Source of the DNA: CF-161 sp035259145
GTDB taxonomy: Bacteria; Chloroflexota; Dormibacteria; Dormibacterales; Dormibacteraceae
Assembly (NCBI GenBank): GCA_035259145.1
Contig: DATFWQ010000297.1
Coordinates: 1-11,448, forward strand
Direction of reading: 5' to 3'
DNA length: 11,448 nt
The position numbers were made by a program, and so were the translations under genes. The notes under the pieces are model-generated. The model was not told the DNA's origin, did no database searches, and saw only the letters and a list, made by a program, of their open reading frames with translations. This document shows, piece by piece, positions 1-6,378 of this stretch. Every line of letters starts with the position of its first letter. Position 1 is the stretch's first letter.

Positions 1-10
1 GACTACCTTA

Positions 11-289
11 GTGGACAAGACGCTGACCTGCCGTGACTGCGGCATCGAGTTCACCTTCACGGCGGGCGAGCAGGAGTTCTATCAGGCCAAGGGCCTGGTC
101 AACGAACCCGGCCGCTGTCCCGAATGCCGAGCGCTTCGGCGCGAGGGCAGGGGCGTCAGTCGAGCTCGAAGCATGCACGAGGTCACCTGCGCGGTATGCG
201 GGATGGCCACCCAGGTTCCGTTCGTTCCCACCCAGGGGCGCCCCGTCTACTGCCAGGACTGCTTTCAGCAGATCAGATCGCGCAACTGA
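11..289 (+). CDS. Two-ribbon CxxC zinc-binding protein
   Basis: This 92-residue protein has eight cysteines in four CxxC knuckles, which fits two zinc ribbons. The first uses C7/C10 and C36/C39, and the stretch between them (EQEFYQAKGLVNEP, residues 20-33) is typical of the zf-trcl family of probable zinc-binding domains. The second uses C60/C63 and C81/C84 and ends in CQDCF, as in CxxC-type ribbon proteins. The biochemical role of the family is unknown; binding of nucleic acid or a protein partner is only a guess. The start is GTG at 11. No upstream in-frame stop is visible because only 10 bases precede it, but the N-terminus (MDKTLTCRDCG) looks complete for the family. It lies 54 bases upstream of ribE on the same strand, so it may be co-transcribed, with no evident functional link to riboflavin synthesis. 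Confidence 0.85.
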   Translation: MDKTLTCRDCGIEFTFTAGEQEFYQAKGLVNEPGRCPECRALRREGRGVSRARSMHEVTCAVCGMATQVPFVPTQGRPVYCQDCFQQIRSRN

Positions 290-343
290 GGGCGCCGCGC
301 CTCGCTCCGGCAGGGCGAAGGCTGAACCTGATATGAAGCTGCC

Positions 344-946
344 ATGTTCACTGGCATCATCTGTGCCACCGGTCAGGTCGTAGAGTGGCGTCCGGGGCGG
401 CTGGGGGTAGCTCACCCTGACGTCGCACGCAGGCTTGACGTCGGCGGCAGCATCGCCGTCAACGGGGTCTGCTTGACGGTCGTCGAGGTCGAGGGGGGCA
501 CGTTCTTCGCGGACGTGGTGCCCGAGACGCGGAGCAGGACGAACCTCGGCCGCCTCGGTCCGGGGGCCCAGGTCAACCTGGAGCTGCCGCTCACCCTCGC
601 CCAGGGCCTCGACGGTCACATCGTCCAGGGCCACGTCGATGCGGTGGCGCGAGTGGTCGGCGTCGTCGACGTCGATCTGGGGCGTGAGATCCGATTCGAG
701 CTGCCTCAAGCACTGGCCCCGTACGTCAGCGAGAAGGGCTCGATCACCCTCGACGGCACCAGTTTGACGGTGACAGCGGTCGATGACGCCAGCCGCACCT
801 TCAGCGTGGCGTTGATTCCGCATACACTGGAGCACACCATTGCGGACTCGTACGTTCCGGGTACGCTGGTGAACGTTGAGGTGGACGTGGTGGCTCGGTA
901 CGTTGCTCGGCTGATGGGCTTCCGGTCCCTGGCGGAGTACCGCTGA
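344..946 (+). CDS. ribE: Riboflavin synthase, alpha subunit
   Basis: It catalyses the last step of riboflavin synthesis, the dismutation of two 6,7-dimethyl-8-ribityllumazine molecules to riboflavin and the pyrimidinedione, in the cytosol. The 200 residues fit the normal length and contain the two tandem lumazine-binding beta barrels. Barrel 1 begins MFTGII with NGVCLTV at 40-46 and ETRSRTNLG at 61-69. Barrel 2 begins GHIVQGHVDA at 91-100 and has GTSLTV (138-143) and LIPHT (157-161). The ATG start gives the canonical N-terminus MFTGII, whose first residues form part of the active site, so this start is secure. Its stop overlaps the ribBA start by one base (TGATG), indicating translational coupling. 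Only a weak GAAG lies upstream as a possible ribosome binding site. Some genomes call this gene ribC. Confidence 0.96.
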   Translation: MFTGIICATGQVVEWRPGRLGVAHPDVARRLDVGGSIAVNGVCLTVVEVEGGTFFADVVPETRSRTNLGRLGPGAQVNLELPLTLAQGLDGHIVQGHVDAVARVVGVVDVDLGREIRFELPQALAPYVSEKGSITLDGTSLTVTAVDDASRTFSVALIPHTLEHTIADSYVPGTLVNVEVDVVARYVARLMGFRSLAEYR

Positions 947-2145
947 TGGCGCTCGCGACAATATCAGAGGCGGTCGCCGACCTCGAGGATGGCAAGCCCA
1001 TCATCATCGTCGACGACGAGGACCGCGAGAACGAAGGCGACCTCTGCGTCGCTGCTCAGCTCATCACGCCGCAGCACATCACCTTCATGTCCAGGCACGG
1101 CGGAGGGTTGGTGTGCACCGCGATGATCGCCGGCCGGCTGGACGAGCTGCAGATCGAACCGATGGTCAACCTGAATACGAGCCGGTACGGAACTGCGTTC
1201 AGCGTCTCCGTAGAAGCCAGGGATCTCGTCACAACCGGCATTTCCGCGTACGACCGTGCAGCCACGATCCGTCACCTGATCAACCCTGACGCCAGGCCGC
1301 AGGACTTCGCCAAGCCAGGTCACACCTTTCCGCTGCGTGCCGCCGATGGTGGTGTGCTAAAGCGCGCCGGCCAGACCGAAGCAGCCGTCGATCTAACCCG
1401 CCTTGCGGGGCTGTATCCAGCCGGGGTGATCTGTGAGGTCATGAACGACGACGGAACCATGGCGCGCATGCCTGACCTGGAGCGTTTTTCGGCTGAGCAT
1501 GGAATCAAGATCGTCACGATCAAAGACCTGATCGTGTACCGGCGACGCAACGAGAAGCTGGTCGTGCAGCGGAGCGTGGCGGAGGTCCCAATCGACGATC
1601 GTCTCTGGAAGATTTACGTATATGAGGACATCACCAGCCACGAGGAGCACGTGGCGGTAGTCCTGGGTGAGATCGACCCAGACCGGCCGGTGCTGGTACG
1701 AGCCCACTCGGAGTGCCTGACCGGGGATGTGTTCGGATCCATGCGATGCGACTGCGGGGCTCAGCTCCAGGCCGCCCGCCGGCTCATCGCGGAAGAGGGT
1801 TCGGGCGTGATCATGTACATCCGTTACCACGAGGGGCGAGGCATCGGGCTGGCCGAGAAGCTGCACGCGTACCGGCTCCAGGACGAGGAGGGCATGGACA
1901 CCGTCGAGGCAAACGAGGCGCTGGGCCATCCGGCGGACAAGCGCGACTATGGCGTGGGAGCCCAGATCCTGTACGACCTCGGGGTGCGGGGGATGCGACT
2001 GCTCACCAACAATCCCAAGAAGATCTACGGGTTGGGCGGATACGGTCTCGAGATCGTCGAGCAGGTTCCGATCAAAATCGAGCCAAACTCCTACAACGAG
2101 CGTTACCTCCGCACCAAGAAGGAAAAGCTGGGGCACAATCTTTAG
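946..2145 (+). CDS. ribBA: Bifunctional DHBP synthase / GTP cyclohydrolase II
   Basis: This 399-residue fusion carries both entry reactions of riboflavin synthesis. The N-terminal half (about 1-200) is 3,4-dihydroxy-2-butanone 4-phosphate synthase, which makes the four-carbon unit from ribulose 5-phosphate. It shows the acidic metal-binding loop DDEDRENEGDL at 23-33, RHGGGLVC at 50-57 and the HTFPL region near 126-130. The C-terminal half (about 205-399) is GTP cyclohydrolase II, which opens the imidazole ring of GTP. It shows the zinc cysteines C257, C268 and C270 in the SECLTGDVFGSMRCDCG segment, YHEGRGIGL at 294-302, and LTNNPKK at 353-359. Both sites look intact. It starts one base into the ribE stop codon, so it is probably translated by re-initiation. 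Translation ends just before a hairpin-rich gap. Confidence 0.97.
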   Translation: MALATISEAVADLEDGKPIIIVDDEDRENEGDLCVAAQLITPQHITFMSRHGGGLVCTAMIAGRLDELQIEPMVNLNTSRYGTAFSVSVEARDLVTTGISAYDRAATIRHLINPDARPQDFAKPGHTFPLRAADGGVLKRAGQTEAAVDLTRLAGLYPAGVICEVMNDDGTMARMPDLERFSAEHGIKIVTIKDLIVYRRRNEKLVVQRSVAEVPIDDRLWKIYVYEDITSHEEHVAVVLGEIDPDRPVLVRAHSECLTGDVFGSMRCDCGAQLQAARRLIAEEGSGVIMYIRYHEGRGIGLAEKLHAYRLQDEEGMDTVEANEALGHPADKRDYGVGAQILYDLGVRGMRLLTNNPKKIYGLGGYGLEIVEQVPIKIEPNSYNERYLRTKKEKLGHNL

Positions 2146-2153
2146 CTTTGGCA

Positions 2154-2328
2154 GGGGGAGGCAGGCCTCCCCCTCCGTCGGGGTCCCCGCGAAATCGAAG
2201 ATTTCGGGGGGTGGGTCCTGACCCCCTCCGTGCTGGCGCAGACGGTAGGCGCCTTCCCACCGGTGGTGGGTGACGGGCAGCGTCCGGCCGCGTTTGCCAC
2301 AACTCAACCGGCCCGGCGGAGCCGGGCC
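2154..2328. repeat. Hairpin-rich element between ribBA and ribH
   Basis: No credible gene lies in the 328 bases between ribBA and ribH. The left part is a chain of inverted repeats: a perfect 9-bp pair GGGGGAGGC/GCCTCCCCC with a 2-base spacer (2154-2173); 11 paired positions with one mismatch around CGAAATC-GAA-GATTTCG (2185-2211); GGGTC/GACCC (2213-2224); CCCACC/GGTGGG (2256-2270); and a perfect 8-bp GGCCCGGC-GGA-GCCGGGCC (2310-2328). None is followed by a T-run, so these are not ordinary intrinsic terminators. Such a string of palindromes is typical of REP-like or MITE-like dispersed repeats, but a second copy is not present here to prove it. The remainder (2329-2473) holds two TTGACC words (2351, 2363) and a TAAGAT (2456-2461) just before ribH that might serve as promoter parts, without good spacing between them. 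Confidence 0.5.
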
Positions 2329-2473
2329 TACCCGCAACGCCTCACCAGCCTTGACCTGATCGTTGACCCTGCGGTCCGGTTGCTGGTAGAGGGAGGAGTC
2401 TCCTGCCGGGGGCGGTCTGGGTGCGGCAGGTCGGCCGTGCCTGGACCTGTTTGGTTAAGATCACGCGCTGGCA

Positions 2474-2959
2474 ATGGGCGAGCGGAGCCACGAACGGCCG
2501 CGGCCAGAGGACCTCGACTCCAGTGACCTGCGAATCGCAGTCGTCGTTTCGCGCTTCAACCTGGACATATCCAGGCGGCTGCTGCGCGGGGCCCTCCAGG
2601 CTCTCGAGCAGCACGAGGCGCCCGACCCCGACGTGGTCTGGGTGCCCGGAGCCGTTGAGATCCCCCTGGCTGCGCTGACCCTCGCTGAATCGGGAGCCAT
2701 CGACGCGATCGTCGCCCTTGGCTGCGTCATCAATGGCGAGACCGCCCACTTCCAGTACGTCTGCGAGCAGGTCTCCTCAGGTGTCCAGCAGGTCAACCTC
2801 GACACCGGAGTGCCGTGCTCCTTCGGAGTCCTGACCACACTGAACCGAGAGCAAGCCCTTGCCCGCTCAGGGCCCAGTAACAACAAAGGCGCCGAGGCCG
2901 CCGAGACGGCCATAGAGATGGCGAACCTGGTCAGGCGGCTACAGGATCGTCAGGCCTAA
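2474..2959 (+). CDS. ribH: 6,7-dimethyl-8-ribityllumazine synthase
   Basis: It condenses the four-carbon phosphate made by RibB with 5-amino-6-ribitylaminouracil to give the lumazine substrate of riboflavin synthase. The 161 residues match the family. Visible motifs are VVSRFN (24-29, with the substrate-stacking Phe), WVPGAVEIPL (56-65), ALGCVINGETAHFQYVC (81-97, containing the catalytic His at 92), FGVLTT (117-122), and EQALARSG followed by NKG and AIEMANL (126-152, with the phosphate-binding Arg at 131). The first 18 residues are a polar, charged leader that is variable in the family. No clear Shine-Dalgarno precedes the ATG. It is separated from ribBA by the hairpin-rich element, so it may be transcribed separately. 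Its last 21 bases overlap the end of the convergent dehydrogenase gene. Confidence 0.96.
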   Translation: MGERSHERPRPEDLDSSDLRIAVVVSRFNLDISRRLLRGALQALEQHEAPDPDVVWVPGAVEIPLAALTLAESGAIDAIVALGCVINGETAHFQYVCEQVSSGVQQVNLDTGVPCSFGVLTTLNREQALARSGPSNNKGAEAAETAIEMANLVRRLQDRQA

Positions 2960-4129
2960 GCGGCCTTCGGCGCCGTGCTCGGCCGTAAGGCGATCCAGGC
3001 GCTCCCGTGCGATCTGCATGGCCGCGTCGCGGGGGCTGACGTGCTCCACCGCCGCCCTGTCGAGAACCTCGGCCACCACTCGCGGCAGGACCTCTGCGAT
3101 CCCGCGAAAGGCGTCTTCCGGTGTGGGCCGGATCTCGCCCAGTACAAGCCACCAGGCCCAGCCATTCGTCGCAGAGTTGGCAACGAAGTCCGGGATCACA
3201 GTCACGCCACGGCCGACGAGCCATTCATCGGCGGCGGGGGCGGTGGGCAGGTTCGCCGCCTCGACGACCAGCTCAGCACGAACCCGCTCGCAGTTGGTCG
3301 GGTTGATCGCGTCGGCCAGCGCAGCCGGCACCAGGACGTCGCATTCCAGAGCTACCCACTCGTCTCGCGGCAGTTCCCGGTCATCGCTCTGCAGCGCATC
3401 ACGGTCGATCACACCGAATGAGTCCCGGGCGCTGAACAGCCGCTCGACGTCCAGCCCGTCCTGGTTCACGAGCAGGCCCCGCACGTCGGCGATCCCGATC
3501 ACGACCGCGCCCTTACGCGCGAGGTAGCGAGCCGTCGCTCCCCCCATGGAGCCGAACCCCTGAATGACGACCCGCGCGCCCTCCACTTTGCGTCCCATCC
3601 GCTCCAGAGCGGCGGCTGTGGCTGCGGCCACGCCGAAACCGCCCACCAGGTCAACCAGCGGGGTTCCCTCATGCGAGTACGACAGCGCCGAGGTCATGGC
3701 GGCCAGCGATCCTCCGAAATCCCCGCTCGCCCTAAGTGCCGCTCGCATCGAGCTGCCGAGACCAAGCTCAGCAAACACCTCGTTGAGTGTCGACTGCTGG
3801 ACGCCCAGGTCCTCGCCCGTAGCCACGTACGTATCCCACAGAGGCGCCATCGCCCGGACGAACCGCCGGAGGACCGGCAGCGCGTCAGGGTGGCGAGGAT
3901 CGCAGTCGATGCCGCACTTGGCGCCACCGGCCGGGATGCCGAGCACGCCGTTCTTGAGCGACATGGCCGCGGCCAGTCGGGTCACCTCCTCGAGAGTGCA
4001 GCCGTCGCGGATGCGCGTCCCCCCGCCGGACAGCCCCCGGACGAGACGGTCGATCACAAGGAATGCTCGCCGGCCGGTTTCGGTGTCGGTCCAGGTCAGG
4101 CGAAGGTATGGTCCGCGCTTGCTCTTCAC
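2939..4129 (-). CDS. Glu/Leu/Phe/Val dehydrogenase family protein, atypical
   Basis: The 396-residue protein is a member of the amino-acid dehydrogenases that oxidatively deaminate an amino acid to its 2-oxo acid with NAD(P). The N-terminal domain has the substrate lysines in SLKNGVLGIPAGGAKCGI (K59 and K71) and the acidic catalytic region GEDLG (D107). A Rossmann domain follows with GFGSMGG (191-197) and the acidic D215 after its second strand. VVEAANLPTAPAADE (288-302) is the usual family segment. Where most members have an NAGGV-type motif, this one has NSATNGWAWW (318-327), so its substrate cannot be assigned between glutamate, leucine or valine. The frame stays open far upstream, but that part lies inside the lipoprotein gene; GTG at 4129 forms a GTGA overlap with that gene's stop and leaves a family-sized N-terminus. 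The 3' end overlaps ribH. Confidence 0.85.
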   Translation of the reverse strand: MKSKRGPYLRLTWTDTETGRRAFLVIDRLVRGLSGGGTRIRDGCTLEEVTRLAAAMSLKNGVLGIPAGGAKCGIDCDPRHPDALPVLRRFVRAMAPLWDTYVATGEDLGVQQSTLNEVFAELGLGSSMRAALRASGDFGGSLAAMTSALSYSHEGTPLVDLVGGFGVAAATAAALERMGRKVEGARVVIQGFGSMGGATARYLARKGAVVIGIADVRGLLVNQDGLDVERLFSARDSFGVIDRDALQSDDRELPRDEWVALECDVLVPAALADAINPTNCERVRAELVVEAANLPTAPAADEWLVGRGVTVIPDFVANSATNGWAWWLVLGEIRPTPEDAFRGIAEVLPRVVAEVLDRAAVEHVSPRDAAMQIARERLDRLTAEHGAEGRLGLTIL

Positions 4130-5505
4130 ACCACTACCGCGACCAGCTTCCTGCCCATAGCGGCGTACACGTGGTTTCCAGCCGCCGCCGGCGTCACAAA
4201 ATGCATGGTGCTGCCCTCTGCCGATGAGTACAGCCTGTGCCCGTCTGCGGGATCGAGCGCTGCCAGTGTGCCGCTGCCGGTGTCGATCACCCAGAGCGCT
4301 CCGAAGGCGAGGATCGGCCCACCCGGCGCGTCCCGGCTCCGACGCCAGGCGACGGAGAACGACGTCGCGTCCGGATCGACACGCACGGCGACTACCTCGC
4401 CGCTGCAGGCGAGATACAGGGTGGGCGCTGCGTAGGCGCTGCTGCCGTAGGTGGAGCAGACTGAGCGGGAGAACGCCTGACCGTTGATGTGGCCTAGCCG
4501 GTCGCGCCGCAGCAGATATCCGACGCCGTCCTTGCCCGAGATCCAGGCCAGCCCCCCCATTAACAGTGCCGGCGAGATCGAGCCCAGATCCTGGTCGGAG
4601 CGGCTGAGCTCGGCCCAGTTGGAGGGAGCGAACCAATCCCGCAGCTTCAGTTCCGGCGACAGTCTGAGGACGGCGTTGCCATAGTCGAATGTGGAGGTGC
4701 TGTCGCTGTTGCCGCTGGCGACCCACAGGTCCCCCTTCTCATCCACCGTCGGCCCTCCAGGGGCCCACAGGCCGCATTCGCGCCCGCAAGGTACCTGGTA
4801 GCTGATCAGGTCGCCGCCTGCTGCCGGCGCGCCGACGATCCATCCGTGATACGCGCCGCAATCGCCGAAGAGTCCACCGAACGGGACGTAGACGACGCCG
4901 CCCGAGAGTGTCAGCGCGCCCCGCTGCTGCTCGACGAGCGGTGAGTCACGCGGCGGATCGACCTGCCGCTGGCCTCGAACCCGTCCGTCGGCCAGGTCGA
5001 GCCTGAACAGCACGTGCTGCCCCGGCTGAACGAAGGCCACGACGTAGAGGGCCCTGGCGGCCGGGTCGGCCACGGGCGTCCCGGTGATCCCGCTGACCGG
5101 CCGGATGTTCCCGCACGGCAGCGTGGAGGCATCAACGGGCTGCCCGAGGTGGCGGAACCATCGCCTCTGGCCACTCGATGAATCGAAGGCGTACACCGTG
5201 TTGTTTTCGGTAGCCATTAGGACCAGCCCGGCGGCCACGATTGGAGAGGCGTAGACGTCGCCATCCATCGATTCTGTGGCCCAGTCCCGGCTGGCTGGGC
5301 TGTAGCTGCCGGGAGACCCCGTCAGGACCCCGCTGCGGGCGAGGTCAGCATGGTACGTCGGCCAGTCCTGGCTGCCGCTGGCGCGCTGCCCTCCCTGCGG
5401 ATGGGCAGACGCCGAACTCTGATGTGGCGCGGCCGTAATGGTCCCACAGGCCGCGATCAGGATCGCCAGGAAGGCCGTCGCAACGCCAGCAGAAGCGGGC
5501 GTCAA
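4126..5505 (-). CDS. PQQ-type beta-propeller lipoprotein, function unknown
   Basis: This 459-residue protein is probably exported and lipid-anchored: a short hydrophobic stretch (8-19) ends in a lipobox, IAAC, with the modifiable Cys at 20, followed by a Ser/Gln/Gly-rich linker. The propeller begins at DWPTYHADLARSGV (47-60), a usual opening for PQQ-like repeat proteins, and continues with blades such as VYASPIVAAGLVLMATENNT (84-103) and WISGKDGVGYLLRRD (321-335). Six further cysteines (131, 216, 240, 244, 350, 367) could form disulfides outside the membrane. PQQ-like propellers include both quinoprotein enzymes and non-enzymatic scaffolds such as BamB; no cofactor site is evident, so the role is open. 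The start is TTG, overlapping the preceding gene's stop as TTGA. The n-region MTPASAGVA lacks the usual Lys/Arg, so signal function or start is less certain. Confidence 0.78.
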   Translation of the reverse strand: MTPASAGVATAFLAILIAACGTITAAPHQSSASAHPQGGQRASGSQDWPTYHADLARSGVLTGSPGSYSPASRDWATESMDGDVYASPIVAAGLVLMATENNTVYAFDSSSGQRRWFRHLGQPVDASTLPCGNIRPVSGITGTPVADPAARALYVVAFVQPGQHVLFRLDLADGRVRGQRQVDPPRDSPLVEQQRGALTLSGGVVYVPFGGLFGDCGAYHGWIVGAPAAGGDLISYQVPCGRECGLWAPGGPTVDEKGDLWVASGNSDSTSTFDYGNAVLRLSPELKLRDWFAPSNWAELSRSDQDLGSISPALLMGGLAWISGKDGVGYLLRRDRLGHINGQAFSRSVCSTYGSSAYAAPTLYLACSGEVVAVRVDPDATSFSVAWRRSRDAPGGPILAFGALWVIDTGSGTLAALDPADGHRLYSSAEGSTMHFVTPAAAGNHVYAAMGRKLVAVVV

Positions 5506-6347
5506 ACTGGCGCGCGAGCCTCCATGAGGAAGTTGAGGGCGTTGACGTATGCGTGGATGCCGGCCTCGATGGCATTGGTCGAAGCCCCCGCTCCGACGGC
5601 CCTCCGCCCTTCAAGGGTCAGCTCGATGACCGCCTCGGCGATCGCGTCGCTGCCCTTCGTCGCCGAGACCACCGAGAAGTTCTCCACCTCGGGCTCGAGC
5701 TGCGTCAGACGCTGAATCGCCTTGAAGGCCGCGTCCAGGGGTCCGTCACCGTGCTCCCGGCGCATGGCCGGACCCTGGCCGACTTCGAGGGTGACCTCGG
5801 CCGTGGCCGGGAGTCCCGTGCTCGACGTCACGGTGACGGAGAGGAGCCGCATCCGCTGGGGTGCTTCGGAGATCGCCTCCTGAGCCAGGACCCGCAAGTC
5901 CGTCTCGTATACGGACTCCTTGTCCTCACAGAGCCGCAGGATGGCGGCGTAGATGTCGCTGAGGAGCCGCTCGTCGCGAACCGGGACGAACAGGCGTTCA
6001 AGCTCGGAGGCCATGAATTCCCGTCCGGCGTCGGAGCCTATGACGCCTGCGGCAGGGTCGAAGCCGAGCAGCGCCTTCTCAATCTGTGGTGGGTCAGGCA
6101 GCGCCACTTGCGGGGCGAGTGGCCTCGCGCCGCTCTCCACAAAGGACTCGCGCACCTCGTGGACCCACTCCTCCCAGCGCGGGAGGTCCGCCAGCATAGC
6201 CTGGGTTTGATATACGCCGTGTGATTGGAGCACTGCCAGCGGCGCTCCCTTACGGACCACGATCACAGGCTCGCCGCCCCCGGCCACGGCGTCAAGCAGG
6301 GCCCTGGCCTGGCCGGCGAACTCGTCGACCTCGACGGTGCGGGGCAC
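5502..6347 (-). CDS. Phd/YefM-like N-terminus fused to LeuA allosteric domain
   Basis: The 281 residues combine unusual parts. Residues 1-45 resemble the DNA-binding half of Phd/YefM antitoxins (VEVDEFAGQARALLDAVAGG, then PVIVVRKGAPLAVL). Residues about 104-160 resemble the linker subdomain of 2-isopropylmalate synthase: IGSDAGREF sits where LGKHSGRHAF is expected, followed by helices ending ETDLRVLAQEA. Residues 166-277 match the LeuA allosteric (dimerisation) domain, with GDGPLDAAFKAIQRLT at 200-215 and GAGASTNAIEA at 252-262 ahead of the helix HAYVNALNFL. In LeuA this domain binds leucine for feedback inhibition; the TIM-barrel catalytic domain is absent, so this cannot be a synthase. A ligand-sensing regulator is inferred, not shown. 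No toxin gene adjoins it. The start is GTG at 6347, 31 bases after ftcD; its stop overlaps the lipoprotein start. Confidence 0.75.
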   Translation of the reverse strand: MPRTVEVDEFAGQARALLDAVAGGGEPVIVVRKGAPLAVLQSHGVYQTQAMLADLPRWEEWVHEVRESFVESGARPLAPQVALPDPPQIEKALLGFDPAAGVIGSDAGREFMASELERLFVPVRDERLLSDIYAAILRLCEDKESVYETDLRVLAQEAISEAPQRMRLLSVTVTSSTGLPATAEVTLEVGQGPAMRREHGDGPLDAAFKAIQRLTQLEPEVENFSVVSATKGSDAIAEAVIELTLEGRRAVGAGASTNAIEAGIHAYVNALNFLMEARAPV

Positions 6348-6353
6348 GGCTCA

Positions 6354-6359
6354 AGTGTA
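6354..6359 (-). promoter_or_regulatory. Possible -10 element before the LeuA-domain gene
   Basis: TACACT on the minus strand lies 6 bases before the GTG start. A transcript from it would begin at or next to the start codon, that is, be leaderless, which fits the absence of a Shine-Dalgarno sequence. The -35 position reads CTGATC (6382-6377), only a partial match to TTGACA, and falls over the ftcD stop. The gene may equally be read through from ftcD. Confidence 0.25.
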
Positions 6360-6378
6360 GAACGGGAGAGTCGCAGGA

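Noticed and set aside
2154..2173. Intrinsic terminator after ribBA
   Set aside because: The stem is strong, but the loop is too tight and no T-run follows.
2250..2290. Possible FMN riboswitch (TTCCCACCGGTGGT resembles part of the RFN consensus)
   Set aside because: The other conserved parts, such as the GGGGCAGGGTGAAATTCCC-type opening and the later helices, are not found on either strand; the resemblance is one short hairpin.
1393..2337. 314-residue open frame on the minus strand
   Set aside because: It is a shadow of ribBA; its protein has no recognisable domain and ribBA has full motifs in the opposite frame.
4130..4726. N-terminal extension of the dehydrogenase to 595 residues
   Set aside because: The extra 199 residues are low-complexity Arg/Gly/Ser-rich and lie in another frame of the propeller lipoprotein gene; the family N-terminus begins just after GTG 4129.
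5502..6347. Toxin-antitoxin pair involving the Phd/YefM-like protein
   Set aside because: No RelE/ParE, Doc, or PIN-type toxin gene lies on either side.
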